Positions 1 through 9,013 of a stretch of DNA of 21,000 nt are shown here, piece after piece; within the stretch, counting starts at the first letter, position 1; every line of letters starts with the position of its first letter. The translations under genes were made by a program, and so were the position numbers. This DNA comes from Hesseltinella vesiculosa. Lineage: Eukaryota; Mucoromycota; Mucoromycetes; Mucorales; Cunninghamellaceae. The notes below the pieces were generated by a model. It searched no databases, was not told where the DNA came from, and saw only the letters and a list, made by a program, of their open reading frames with translations. The stretch lies in NCBI GenBank assembly GCA_002104935.1, contig MCGT01000071.1, positions 1 through 21,000 of the forward strand. Reading direction: 5' to 3'.

Positions 1-171
1 ATTCTCGAGAATGAGATTCGGAAAAGAAGAGAGGTTGTAATAGAAGTTGAGAATTTATAGGGAGACGGAGATTGCAATCTGAGATGATGAATGGGATGAG
101 AGGACCGATGATGTGAGACGTGCCAATAAATGAGTGATACCCTTTTTTTTTTTTTTTTTTTGTATTTAACA
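1..171 (-). repeat. 3' LTR of element A (partial)
   Basis: Matches 6262-6444 except for T/C at position 18 against C in the other copy, one missing G near 60-62, and the T-run length (19 against 30). In element orientation it begins TGTTAAATAC at 171. About 50 bp of its 3' end lies beyond the left edge of the window. It carries a TATAAA (plus-strand TTTATA, 54-59). A third copy is the solo LTR at 11450-11669. Confidence 0.95.
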
Positions 172-183
172 TAGCCCCCCACC
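172..183 (-). promoter_or_regulatory. Polypurine tract of element A
   Basis: The minus strand reads GGTGGGGGGCTA directly before the LTR start TGTTAA. A purine-rich run touching the 3' LTR is the plus-strand primer site of LTR retrotransposons. The position and G-richness are seen in the sequence; priming function is inferred from the family. Confidence 0.85.
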
Positions 184-677
184 AGGTTCGATCAGCCCGT
201 TAGAATGCCTCTGGAGACATGAACATGATCTACTGCTGAAAGTACAGTGCGCTTCGTGATCGATTAAATTGGCATAGACCGGCTTATTGTTGCGGTATCG
301 ATTGAAGTTGCGGAGGTCGATTCCTCTTGCTTGGCTCATATGTGGTTAGCTACTCCACTAAGCTTTTGCGGTGAGGAAGACGCGTTCGGCAGGCACTTAG
401 GCAGAATGGGTACATCAACTCTTATAATGTGATGAATGTCATTGTCAGTGTGTGGAGGCCTGAGTCAATGACGCCTAGGATATTCATCATGTGGCTCACA
501 GTTACAGCAAAGTCATGACAGAGCGGATTTTGTCAAGGCTGTTAGAAATGACCAGTAAGGATATTTCTGCAGTCAGTTTCTTTCGGGTGTGGTTTATCAT
601 CATTCCACAGTGACACTATGATTATGCGAGGGGTAACGCAAGAGTGTCATCCTCAAGTCATTTCAGGTTTTCCATGA
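184..677 (-). other. 3' non-coding region of element A
   Basis: About 490 bp between the integrase stop codon and the polypurine tract. I see no open frame of useful length on the element strand, no envelope-like protein and no convincing RNA gene. A short GGTTCGATC near 185 resembles a B-box core but has no tRNA fold around it. Probably 3' untranslated sequence. Confidence 0.6.
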
Positions 678-2200
678 CTATGATCGCTTCCTGTTATGAC
701 GTGCAGCTCTGAGGCTGCGTCTAGGATGCAGAGGTTTTTGCAAGGCGTTGCCTTTGTTTTTCCAGTAGTCAAAAAGGATTTGCTTCTGGTTGAAGTTGGA
801 TTCAGGAATCCAAAGATTGTGCTCAGGGGAATACTTTTTCCAACTTACGAGATAGTGATGACGACCATTGAAGTCTTTCTTGTCATCGAGGATCTGATCG
901 ATCTCATAGGATTCCTCATCTTCAACCTGGTCGTTTGTGTGATGACCAGCTCGAGCGACGAGCTTAAGTTGAGAGGGAGCATAGCGTTGTTTTAGTTGCT
1001 CATTGAGGTGGATGTCTCTGAGTAAGTAAGAACCGCCTTTGGTTTTTTCAATGACTTCAAAGGGACCATGATATTTTGGTTCTAGTTTGGAGGTGAGCAA
1101 GGGTTCTTGAGTGGCTACAAGATCTCCGACCTGGAATGACGTGGTCATGTGTTTTTTGTCATATTTGCTCTGGATAGCATGTCTCAGGTTACGTTGCCTT
1201 TCGGAGATGGCAGGAATAACTATGTGCTCAAGCTCAGCGAACTTTTCCTCTATGGCCTTAAGGTCAACAGGTTGATCAAGGAGAGGAATGTTTTTCTCAG
1301 GCGAGTTCTGATGTGGTTCGCGATAGTCAATGAGGGCGTTATTTTTTCGGAAGAAAAAAAGTGTATAGGGCGCCGTGTTTGTCATTGAGTGGGGCTGTGA
1401 GTTGTAGTGCAGGGCAATGGTGGGAACATGGAAGTCCCAGTCTCTAAGCTGGGTGTCAACCATCTTAGCAAGCATGGTGGTGGTAGTTTTTACGACACGC
1501 TCAGCAGCTCCGTTGGCTCGAGGATGATAAGGAGTGATGAGACGATGGTCAATGCCCTTCTGGCTGTGTAGATTTCTGACCAGTTCATTAACAAATTCTT
1601 TGCCATTGTCTGATTGTATGATTTGCGGGAAACCATATTGGCAAAAAGTTTTGTACAAGACGTTAGAGACTGTGAGTGCAGTCTTATCTGGGATGGCTTC
1701 CAGAATCACGTACTTGGAGAAGATGTCAACGATGACGAAGAGGTAGTGGTTGCCGGCGTATGATGTGGGAAATGGACCAGCTAAATCAATGGCAAAGTGG
1801 TTGCCTGGAGCTTTCGCTTCGATAGATTTAAGAGGATGGTAACCATTTCTAGACACGTTGAATCGCATGCATTGTGGGCATGCCTGTGCCAAGGCTTGTG
1901 CTTGCCTGGTGATGTTGGGCCAAGTGATGCCCATGGCTTTGATAGCCTTTACCATGGCAGTGGCACCGTAGTGGCCTTTCAAGTGCTGTGTCTGCAGGAT
2001 GTCTTGTCGTTCATCATCTGTGGCAGGTTGCTCGAGAGTTTCATCATCGAGGTTGCGGATGTGGGGCCGTTTGATGACAGTCTCCTTTGGTGTGAATAGA
2101 TCAAGGTCAACTGTGTTGGTGGCAGTGATACTGCCATGTAATATGGATTCATGATCTGTAGTTTCTGTGCGAGAGTGTGCGCTGGTGGTCAGCTTGCGTG
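678..2200 (-). CDS. pol: Integrase with C-terminal chromodomain (element A pol, 3' part)
   Basis: Integrates the cDNA copy into the genome. The frame is open from the homopolymer break at 2201-2205 to the TAG at 678-680; the first usable start-like codon is a TTG near 1982, but translation should arrive from upstream pol. The zinc-binding HHCC module reads H-LKG-H then CPQC. The catalytic core shows IDLAGPF (Asp), SDNGKEF (Asp) and NGAAERV (Glu). A GPF-type module (YHGPFEV) lies near residue 305, counting from the TTG at 1982. A chromodomain occupies about 359-408, with YEIDQIL, the aromatic HYLVSWKKY and LWIPESN. Chromodomains of this class bind methylated histone tails and bias insertion into heterochromatin. 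The tail is basic (RRSLRAARHNRKRS). Catalytic residues are intact. Confidence 0.93.
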
Positions 2201-3409
2201 TTTTTCTTTTGTTGGGAGACGAACCATTGCGACTATTATTGCCCCCACCAGCTCCTTTTGCGGAGGAAAAAGACGTGAAAGAGCGTCAGGAAGCTGGTTG
2301 TCGACACCAGGAAGGTGGACAATGGTGAAGGTGAAGTCAAGCAAGGTGTCCAGCCAGTTGCTCATCATGGGATTCACATCGGTCTGTGTATGTAGATATG
2401 TAAGGGCACGATGATCTGTGAAGAGTGTGAAGGGTGTACCCCACAGATATTGACGGAACTTCTTCAGCGAGAAGACGATGGCAAGCAGTTCACGCTTCGT
2501 GGTAGAGTAGTTGCATTCAGCTTTTGTCAGTGAACGAGCCACGAATTGGAGGTAGCGTTTGTGATTGGTAATAGGGTCCAATTGGAACAGAACAGCACCG
2601 ATACCTGAGTTGGACGCGTCCGTGGCAACATAAAATGGAAGTGAGGTATCAGGTGGATGAAGGATGGGCGCTTCAAGGAGGATATTTTTCAGTGCGAAAA
2701 ATGCTCGGCTGTGTTCCTCTGTCCAGAGATGAGCAATGGGACCTTCGTGACGAAGTGCATCAAGTGGACGGGTGATGGTGGAAATGCGAGGTATAAAAGA
2801 ACGGAAGTAATTGACCAGTCCTAGGAATCGTTGGATGTCCTTGCCTGTTTGCGGCAGAGGCCAGTCCTGGACATTGGAAACTTTGCGAGGGTCAATTTGG
2901 ATGCCAGCACTCGAGACGCAATGTCCTAGGAGGGTGACAGCGGAGTGGGCAAAGTGGCATTTGTCAGGGTTCAAGACGAGATTGGCATTGTTCAGAATGC
3001 GTAGCACTTGGGCAACATGATGCATGTGCGTGCCAAGATCTTTGGAGAATATAATGATATCATCAACAAAGTTGAGAGCAAAATCGAAGTCAGCTAAGAG
3101 AGTTTGCATGACTCGTTGAAAAATATTGGAGATGGGTTTGAGACCAAATGGGCATCCAACAAATTTGTATTGTTTGCGGCCATGTGTGAAGGCAGTCTTG
3201 TGTTGATCGTCGGGATGGATCATGAAGCGATGAAAAGCCGACTTAAGATCAAGAGTGGTAAAAACGGCAGCTCCTGAAAGTTGATCAAAAATGTCCTGGA
3301 CGAGAGGAATGGGGAAGCGATCGTCGGGCAGGAGAGCATTGATATGACGAGGATCAAGGCATGGTCTGTGGCCTGTTTTGTTTCCTTCAGCATCCTTTTT
3401 TTGGTGCAA
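2189..3409 (-). CDS. pol: Reverse transcriptase and RNase H (element A pol, middle part)
   Basis: Copies element RNA into DNA and degrades the RNA. The frame opens at the A7 run at 3396-3402, where the sequence slips out of the Gag-protease frame, and ends just past an A5 run (2201-2205), where the integrase frame takes over. RT motifs: LDLKSAFH with catalytic Asp at about residue 54, CPFGLKP near 86-92, and FVDD (114-117) in place of the commoner YVDD. RNase H follows, with VATDAS (Asp about 264), TTKREL (Glu about 307), FTDHRAL (Asp about 332) and the DALSR near 375. All catalytic residues are present, so the domain itself looks undamaged; only the flanking frame breaks would prevent a polyprotein. 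Confidence 0.95.
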   Translation of the reverse strand: MHQKKDAEGNKTGHRPCLDPRHINALLPDDRFPIPLVQDIFDQLSGAAVFTTLDLKSAFHRFMIHPDDQHKTAFTHGRKQYKFVGCPFGLKPISNIFQRVMQTLLADFDFALNFVDDIIIFSKDLGTHMHHVAQVLRILNNANLVLNPDKCHFAHSAVTLLGHCVSSAGIQIDPRKVSNVQDWPLPQTGKDIQRFLGLVNYFRSFIPRISTITRPLDALRHEGPIAHLWTEEHSRAFFALKNILLEAPILHPPDTSLPFYVATDASNSGIGAVLFQLDPITNHKRYLQFVARSLTKAECNYSTTKRELLAIVFSLKKFRQYLWGTPFTLFTDHRALTYLHTQTDVNPMMSNWLDTLLDFTFTIVHLPGVDNQLPDALSRLFPPQKELVGAIIVAMVRLPTKEKHAS

Positions 3410-5696
3410 AAGTGATGGGAGAGTTCCATTGGGAATCCGGCGTGGTCATCTGAATGATGATGCCATCACGTAGCCATTGTTGGACAACTTCGTCGACAAC
3501 AGGGAAGAGAGCAGGAGGTGTGCGATATTGTCGCCGATAGGCTGTGGCGCCTGGGGCTGTGTGTAGCCTGACGATGGATGCAGGGATAGTGCAAAATGCA
3601 TCGCTGGGAATTTCCTGATTAGCATCAATGAGAGGTTGAAGAAGACGCATCATGGTTGCGCGTTGACTATCAGAGCCTACTGGTGAATCATTGGCTATAG
3701 GAGGAGTGATGTCCAATGCATGGGAATCATCACGTAGAGATTGCATATGAAGCGAGTCAGAATTAGGATCAGTGAGCGAGGCCAGTCCTGTGATGCCAAT
3801 TCCTAGTTTAGGAATGAGATCCATACCAATGAGGATAGGCGGGTCGCTAGGGTTCATTGAGATCACCTCGAATCTGTGCTCGGTGGGACGTTGGTTGTGA
3901 ACAACGTGGAGAAGATCTGTAATGCCTGATCTTTGTTTAGATTCTCCTTCGAAGACAGAATGAATGCGTCCCTCACATGCGTGCACCGTGATGGTGGGCA
4001 GATATTTATTGAGGAAGAGAGGGGAGATGGCAGAGATCTCTGACCCTGTGTCCAAGAGAGCTATTGTGCTATGTCCATTGATGGAAATCGGAAAATGGAT
4101 CGAAGAAGGCACGTCAGTGAACAATGGAATATTCATGGCTTTTCGCTTAGTTGCTCTTATGGAGTAGGAACTGGGCTTACATGGCTGGCCAGGGGCGTTA
4201 TTAGCCAGGATGGCGTCAACCATAGCAGCCATGGTGCGACGGGGAGTGCCTTTGCGCTGGTAACTGCGACGCATCCGACGGGAATGGGATCTTGTAGATG
4301 GCGGCATGTTGGAAGTCATGTTCCGATCACTGCGTCGCCGATTGTCATCGCGGGACGGCTTAGTAATGGTAGTGAGGGTCCGTTGTGGACGAAGTCGACA
4401 TTCATGAGCGTGATGGGCCACAGGGGTACTACCATGATTAGGGCAAGTACCTCGGGCCTGACGTAAGCGGCTTGGCATTGGAGTGCGAGATGTCTCAACT
4501 CTGGGAAGGGAGTTCCCAGTGGGCATAGCTCTGAGGAAATTGGCGACATGTGGATCGCTGGGGCCAAAGGTTGTCTCAAAAACGGGAGAGTTTATGAGAT
4601 TTGTCACTGTCGTGAAGAGTGCACCCATGGTGTATTGCTCTGAGGAAGTAGCAATGATAGTGCCCAGCTGCAACTTCAGAGAAGGATGCTGATGCAAGGA
4701 TTGCACGAATTTGGCAGGGATAGTAGTATCGTCCTGCAAGTTACCATCAATCACCAGTTGGTTGAACTGAGAGAGGTAGGAACGCAGAGTGGTGGTCTTA
4801 GGTTGGTAGACCATATTCTCGATGCGTTGGAGATGATACTGCGTGCAAGCGCCTGTGCCACATACTTCGGTGAGCAACTGACGTGCCTGAGTCCAAGTGA
4901 CCTCACGCAAGGGGCGATCCTTAATGGCACCAGTGAAAGATGACCATTGATGACGAGCAAGGCCAGGCTGAACGACGCGTGCCCATTCAGTGTCAATGTA
5001 TGATTGACGACCTTGGCTTGAAATGAAGACTTCAACATCATAAAGATATTCGTCAATGGTCGTGTAGGCCTTCTTCAGAGGCTGGAAAGAATCATCCTCA
5101 CGCTGGTAAGCGTATTGGAAAACGGGCACATTGCGTAGATCGTAGTTATGCGCGCGTACGACGACTGGGGTCTGATGCGAGGAGTAGGAAGAATGATCAA
5201 CCTCAGACGAGAGGCTGTCTCGTTGGAGTCGTGAGGGACATAAGGTAGCGAGATCTTCCTGGGCTAGGAATAGCTGACGTTGCAAGAAACGGGAACGTTC
5301 TCGCGCCCGTTGGTAAATTTCATCAGGAACTGGAGGGTCTTGCAGTGCGAGCGCGATGCTGGCTTTGCTTTCGCGAGCCAGTCGGCAGGCAAGGGCCTGA
5401 ATAGCCTTTTCCAGTTCAGATACCTGCTCAGCCAGGGTCTGTTCAGTGTCAGGGGTGACGGAGGAACGACACGACATGGTCATGTTAATAGCATCAGTTG
5501 CCTCTCCATTGGAAGGACCGACAGGGGCTTCTTCCATAGTGGCGTCTTCCTGAGAAGGCATGGCCACAGGGGAATTGACTGGTAAGACGATGGGAGCAGG
5601 GCTGGAGATGTCATCAGCTTGATAGGTTGCACGCATACTGGGAAGAGTGTTCTCCACAGTATGGGCTACGTTGCGTTGGTTACGCGTGAGAGTCAT
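3387..5696 (-). CDS. gag-pol: Gag, aspartic protease and start of RT (element A)
   Basis: 769 codons from the ATG at 5696. Residues 83-150 are charged and helical, probably coiled coil. About 200-370 is a retrotransposon Gag capsid-like region (for example DEYLYDVEVFI and YHLQRIENMVYQ). A zinc-knuckle-like stretch at 418-433 reads C-P-N-H-G...H...H-E-C, with His at the second ligand position instead of Cys. A basic segment (448-488) follows. The protease has LLDTGSEISAIS (DTGS at 549-552) and ILIGMDL (621-627). The end enters RT (WNSPITFAPKK) before a frameshift in A7 gives an early TGA. Gag and protease-pol share one frame with no separating frameshift, so a single primary translation product is likely. 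Confidence 0.92.
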   Translation of the reverse strand: MTLTRNQRNVAHTVENTLPSMRATYQADDISSPAPIVLPVNSPVAMPSQEDATMEEAPVGPSNGEATDAINMTMSCRSSVTPDTEQTLAEQVSELEKAIQALACRLARESKASIALALQDPPVPDEIYQRARERSRFLQRQLFLAQEDLATLCPSRLQRDSLSSEVDHSSYSSHQTPVVVRAHNYDLRNVPVFQYAYQREDDSFQPLKKAYTTIDEYLYDVEVFISSQGRQSYIDTEWARVVQPGLARHQWSSFTGAIKDRPLREVTWTQARQLLTEVCGTGACTQYHLQRIENMVYQPKTTTLRSYLSQFNQLVIDGNLQDDTTIPAKFVQSLHQHPSLKLQLGTIIATSSEQYTMGALFTTVTNLINSPVFETTFGPSDPHVANFLRAMPTGNSLPRVETSRTPMPSRLRQARGTCPNHGSTPVAHHAHECRLRPQRTLTTITKPSRDDNRRRSDRNMTSNMPPSTRSHSRRMRRSYQRKGTPRRTMAAMVDAILANNAPGQPCKPSSYSIRATKRKAMNIPLFTDVPSSIHFPISINGHSTIALLDTGSEISAISPLFLNKYLPTITVHACEGRIHSVFEGESKQRSGITDLLHVVHNQRPTEHRFEVISMNPSDPPILIGMDLIPKLGIGITGLASLTDPNSDSLHMQSLRDDSHALDITPPIANDSPVGSDSQRATMMRLLQPLIDANQEIPSDAFCTIPASIVRLHTAPGATAYRRQYRTPPALFPVVDEVVQQWLRDGIIIQMTTPDSQWNSPITFAPKKGC

Positions 5697-5900
5697 TTGA
5701 CGAGGGGAGAGAAAAAAAAAAAATCAGGCTGAGTGAAAATTGATGGAGTGTATCAATTTGATTTCAAACTCGGCTGTGGAACGCACGTGTGTCTTCGGAA
5801 GAGTTCTCCGTGTGCAGCGTGTGGTCAAAGAGAAAAAAAAATTTCAGCAGTGACGTGGCAGAAAAGCGTCTGGGGCTTATTCCGATGTGATAAGAACAGA

Positions 5901-5924
5901 ACACAAGAAAAAATTTTCTTGTGT
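5901..5924. repeat. Perfect 11-bp inverted repeat in the leader
   Basis: ACACAAGAAAA at 5901-5911, spacer AA, then TTTTCTTGTGT at 5914-5924. In the leader RNA this could form an 11-bp stem, although a 2-nt loop would need a few pairs opened; it could equally pair between two RNA molecules. A role in genome dimerisation or packaging is speculation. Confidence 0.6.
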
Positions 5925-5944
5925 AATACGGACGATTGCGTATT
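5925..5944. repeat. Second small inverted repeat in the leader
   Basis: AATACG at 5925-5930 pairs with CGTATT at 5939-5944 around an 8-nt loop, and directly abuts the preceding inverted repeat. Two contiguous stem-loops are possible in the RNA. Confidence 0.45.
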
Positions 5945-6211
5945 AGAATGGGCTCAAGTCAGTAAGACGAGCAAGACAAGTGTATCTGTCTGATGGAACT
6001 CTAGTCAGTAGGACGAGTAAAGGATCGATTGCAGAGCGCGGAGCTGGCGGCAAGATCAGATTAAAATGTCTACAGAGCTACGGTAGTAGCAGGCGGTAGA
6101 GAAGTGTAGAAGTTTGTCGTGCTGTGAAGCAATGGACAAATACAACAATGTTTTGTTGAAGTAAGGAAACGATGTAGTCAGGAAGAAGTACAAGGTATTC
6201 ACTTAAAAAAA

Positions 6212-6401
6212 TATGAAAAACACACGGTTTGGAATAAGTGAGACCAAAAAGTAGTGTTTTTATTCTCGAGAATGAGATCCGGAAAAGAAGAGAGGTTGTA
6301 ATAGAAGTTGAGAATTTATAGGGGAGACGGAGATTGCAATCTGAGATGATGAATGGGATGAGAGGACCGATGATGTGAGACGTGCCAATAAATGAGTGAT
6401 A

Positions 6402-6435
<34 letters not shown>

Positions 6436-6444
6436 TATTTAACA
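6212..6444 (-). repeat. 5' LTR of element A
   Basis: 233 bp; in element orientation it begins TGTTAAATAC followed by a run of 30 A and ends TTTTTCATA. A TATA box (plus-strand TTTATA, 6315-6320) and a polyadenylation-type AATAAA (plus-strand TTTATT, 6259-6264) lie in the expected order. The ends are fixed by comparison with the solo LTR, whose target duplication is clear. Element B coding sequence resumes at once at 6445. Confidence 0.95.
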
Positions 6445-6445
6445 C

Positions 6446-8863
6446 TACGTCCCCAAAAAGACAGGCGACAAAAGACTAGTCACCAACTTTCAACGCCTAA
6501 ATGATGTCACCAAGCGTGATCCATGGCCATTACCTCGCATCCAAGATTTATTTGATACACTAGCCGGGTCCAAAATATTCTCATCTTTTGACCTACTCAA
6601 GGGCTTTCACCAAATAGGTGTCGACGAGAAGTCCCAATCCAAGTTAACAATCACTACGCCTTTTGGTTGTTTCACCTATGTCGTCATGCCATTTGGAATC
6701 GTAAATGGTCCTTCCACCTTTTGCCGGGCCATTCATCTCGCTATGCAAGGACGCGTGGATGACTGCGTGGTTGCCTATATTGATGACCTCTTATTACATT
6801 CTACCAATATCGATCAACACATCCTCGACTTTGAACGCTTCATCAAACAAGTCGATGCGGCTAACATGGTCATCAACTCTGCTAAATGTGAACTATTCAA
6901 GACATCATTGAATTTCCTTGGGTATCATATTGATGCAACAGGATACGTTCCGTCTGACAATATGATCAAAGCCGTTGACCGATTCCCAAGACCCATCAAT
7001 GCAGACGGAGTACGCTCGTTTCTAGGACTCGCCGGCCATTACAGAAATCACATCCAATGTTTCACTGAAATAGCTGCACCTCTTCAACTTTTGTTAAGAA
7101 AAGATGCTCCCTTTGTATGGAAGTCACCCCAGGAAACGGCATTCGACCAACTGAAATCATCACTCTTATCGCGTCAAGTCCTCCGATTCCCCAACAAAGA
7201 ACAACCCTTTGCCTTGTTTACCGATGCATCAAATATTGGGATAGGTGGTGTACTTACTCAACTCCAAGGCGACGAATATTTGCCCGTTTTTTTTGTATCA
7301 AGAAAACTAAAAGATCCCGAAACACGTTACGCCACGGCCGAAAAGGAAATGCTTGCCGTAGTGTTTTGCTTCACGAAATTCCGCAAGTATTTACTCGATG
7401 AACCTTTCAAATTATTTACTGACAATTCGGCATTGACCCATGCATTCAAGAAGGTGAACCCATCAGCGCGCTTACAACGATGGATACTTGCTATTCAGGA
7501 ATTCTCTTTTACCGCAATCCACATCTCAGGAACAAACAATTGTGTCGCTGACTGCCTCTCACGATATCCACTCGATTCAAACCACACCGTAGAAGAATGT
7601 GAACACGACTTATATCACGGATTACTGGTAGATGAATGCCCTTTGGAAACGTCTCTTATGGAGGTATTTTTATATCTGACCGATCCCTCAAACCAAAAGG
7701 TATCCTCACTTATCAAGAAACGCGCCCGCCACTATCGTTTAAGTGATGATGACAACACATTACTCAAACGTCATGAAGACAGATATCTCATTGTTCCCCA
7801 CATCCCAATGCGTATATCTCTGATCCAACAATATCACGATGGACTTGGACATTTTGGTCTACGTGCTACGTGGAATTCTATCTTTCGTAAATATTGGTGG
7901 CCGACTATGTACATCGAAGTTGCTGATCACATCCGCAAATGTGACCCATGTCAAAAATGCTCTAACATGCCTAATATCCCCGCCACAATGGGTTATGACA
8001 CATCATCCGACATCCCTTTCGAAAAATTAGCCATCGATTTTGTGGGACCAATGACACCTTCGTCCAATGGTAACAAATATGTCATCGTCGCTATCGACAT
8101 GTGTACCCGTTTCCCTCTTGCAAAAGCGACTCCCGATATACAAGCACACACGGTTGCAAATTTCCTTTATGAAGACGTTTTTACCTTTTTTGGTCCCCCC
8201 AAGATTTTGTTATCCGACAATGGCCGTGCGGTGCAGAACACTGTTATTGACTTTTTATGTAATCACGTTAATACAAGGCATAAATTCACATCACCATACC
8301 ACCCCCAAGCCAATGGTATGGTTGAGCGTCTGAATGGAATTATCACCAATACCATTAGGAAAATGTTACTCGACCTCCATGCCCAAGAAAAAGACTGGGA
8401 ATCTCTATTACCATCAGTGCTGTTCAACTACCGCGTCAAAGTGAACGACTCGACTGGGTTTACACCTTTTGAATTACTATATGGATATGAGCCACCGTTC
8501 CACCGTACTGATCTCATGGTCGACATTGGACGCGCAATTCCTCTGGTACGCACGTTAAAGTCCCGTTCAGCTCGCGATCGGATGGCATTAGCAAAAGAAA
8601 AGGTCTTACCACCAGACCCTCAATGTATCTTCAAAATTGGTGACCGAGTGCTGCTTTACAATGTCACGCAAACAAGCAAGTTCGCATTTTCAAAGAAATT
8701 GGGCCCTCGTTTCTTTGACAAGGTATACACTATCACCTCTATTCAAAATGGCACCTGTTTGTTACAAGATGAAACTGGAAAAACTTTACCTTCCCCTATG
8801 CATCAACATTACCTTCGACCTTTCAGTGATAATCAAGACTTTCCCGCCATGGTCAGTCTTTAG
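6446..8863 (+). CDS. pol: RT, RNase H and integrase of element B (5'-truncated pol)
   Basis: The frame is open from the insertion point to the TAG at 8861-8863: about 805 codons with no stop or frameshift. There is no real start codon; the first Met (6686) lies inside RT. RT: RLVTNFQRLN, FSSFDLLKGFHQ (catalytic Asp about residue 54), VMPFGI, YIDD (about 111-114). RNase H: LFTDASNIGIGG, ATAEKEMLAV, LFTDNSAL, ADCLSRYP. Integrase: zinc module H-DGLG-H with CDPC and CQKC, core LAIDFVGPM, LSDNGRAVQ and NGMVERLNG giving Asp-Asp-Glu. The C-terminus has GPRFFDKVYTI and LRPFSDN but no chromodomain. The clean frame suggests B was young when A broke it. Confidence 0.95.
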   Translation, partial: YVPKKTGDKRLVTNFQRLNDVTKRDPWPLPRIQDLFDTLAGSKIFSSFDLLKGFHQIGVDEKSQSKLTITTPFGCFTYVVMPFGIVNGPSTFCRAIHLAMQGRVDDCVVAYIDDLLLHSTNIDQHILDFERFIKQVDAANMVINSAKCELFKTSLNFLGYHIDATGYVPSDNMIKAVDRFPRPINADGVRSFLGLAGHYRNHIQCFTEIAAPLQLLLRKDAPFVWKSPQETAFDQLKSSLLSRQVLRFPNKEQPFALFTDASNIGIGGVLTQLQGDEYLPVFFVSRKLKDPETRYATAEKEMLAVVFCFTKFRKYLLDEPFKLFTDNSALTHAFKKVNPSARLQRWILAIQEFSFTAIHISGTNNCVADCLSRYPLDSNHTVEECEHDLYHGLLVDECPLETSLMEVFLYLTDPSNQKVSSLIKKRARHYRLSDDDNTLLKRHEDRYLIVPHIPMRISLIQQYHDGLGHFGLRATWNSIFRKYWWPTMYIEVADHIRKCDPCQKCSNMPNIPATMGYDTSSDIPFEKLAIDFVGPMTPSSNGNKYVIVAIDMCTRFPLAKATPDIQAHTVANFLYEDVFTFFGPPKILLSDNGRAVQNTVIDFLCNHVNTRHKFTSPYHPQANGMVERLNGIITNTIRKMLLDLHAQEKDWESLLPSVLFNYRVKVNDSTGFTPFELLYGYEPPFHRTDLMVDIGRAIPLVRTLKSRSARDRMALAKEKVLPPDPQCIFKIGDRVLLYNVTQTSKFAFSKKLGPRFFDKVYTITSIQNGTCLLQDETGKTLPSPMHQHYLRPFSDNQDFPAMVSL

Positions 8864-8873
8864 GAAGGGAGGA
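8864..8873 (+). promoter_or_regulatory. Polypurine tract of element B
   Basis: GAAGGGAGGA lies between the pol stop codon and TGTTAAGAATTG, the probable start of the 3' LTR. An all-purine run of ten immediately before a TG start is the expected plus-strand primer. Confidence 0.8.
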
Positions 8874-9013
8874 TGTTAAGAATTGACATTGCCCCCTCCT
8901 TTTTTATATATTATATATTTTTACTTTTCTTTCCCTGCCTCTTTTCTTTTTCTCTCTTCTTTTTTTTTCCTTTTTTTTCTCTTCCTCTTTTCCTTATTCT
9001 TTTGCACGTATAC

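Larger units (their letters stand above)
5697..6211 (-). other. 5' leader of element A
   Basis: About 515 nt between the 5' LTR and the Gag ATG, with no long open frame on the element strand. The sequence directly after the LTR, in element orientation, starts with seven T then AAGTGAATACC. There is no TGG, so no ordinary tRNA primer-binding site is visible. It contains two adjacent inverted repeats (5901-5924, 5925-5944) and an imperfect direct repeat, GTCAGTARGACGAG, near 5958 and 6006. Confidence 0.65.
1..6444 (-). mobile_element. Ty3/Gypsy chromovirus, element A (3' LTR cut by window edge)
   Basis: Read on the minus strand the order is 5' LTR (6444-6212), leader, Gag, aspartic protease, RT, RNase H, integrase, chromodomain, 3' non-coding region, polypurine tract and 3' LTR (171 down to the window edge). 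RT-RNaseH before integrase is the Ty3/Gypsy order, and the chromodomain at the end of integrase makes it a chromovirus. Over the shared 5' LTR/3' LTR stretch I count one substitution and one single-base indel apart from the variable T-run, so insertion looks recent. The polyprotein is split by two single-base indels in A-runs. It sits inside the RT domain of element B, in opposite orientation. Confidence 0.95.

Noticed and set aside
172..230. Possible tRNA gene suggested by GGTTCGATC
   Set aside because: No A-box, acceptor stem or cloverleaf could be drawn around it.
172..677. Possible envelope or third gene downstream of integrase in element A
   Set aside because: No open frame of meaningful length on the element strand.
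3964..5585. Several plus-strand open frames of 67-131 codons across the Gag region
   Set aside because: They are antisense to the intact Gag-protease frame, show no recognisable motifs, and have low-complexity or arbitrary composition.
6260..6445. Minus-strand frame starting with a poly-lysine run
   Set aside because: It lies wholly inside the LTR and the lysines come from the A-run.
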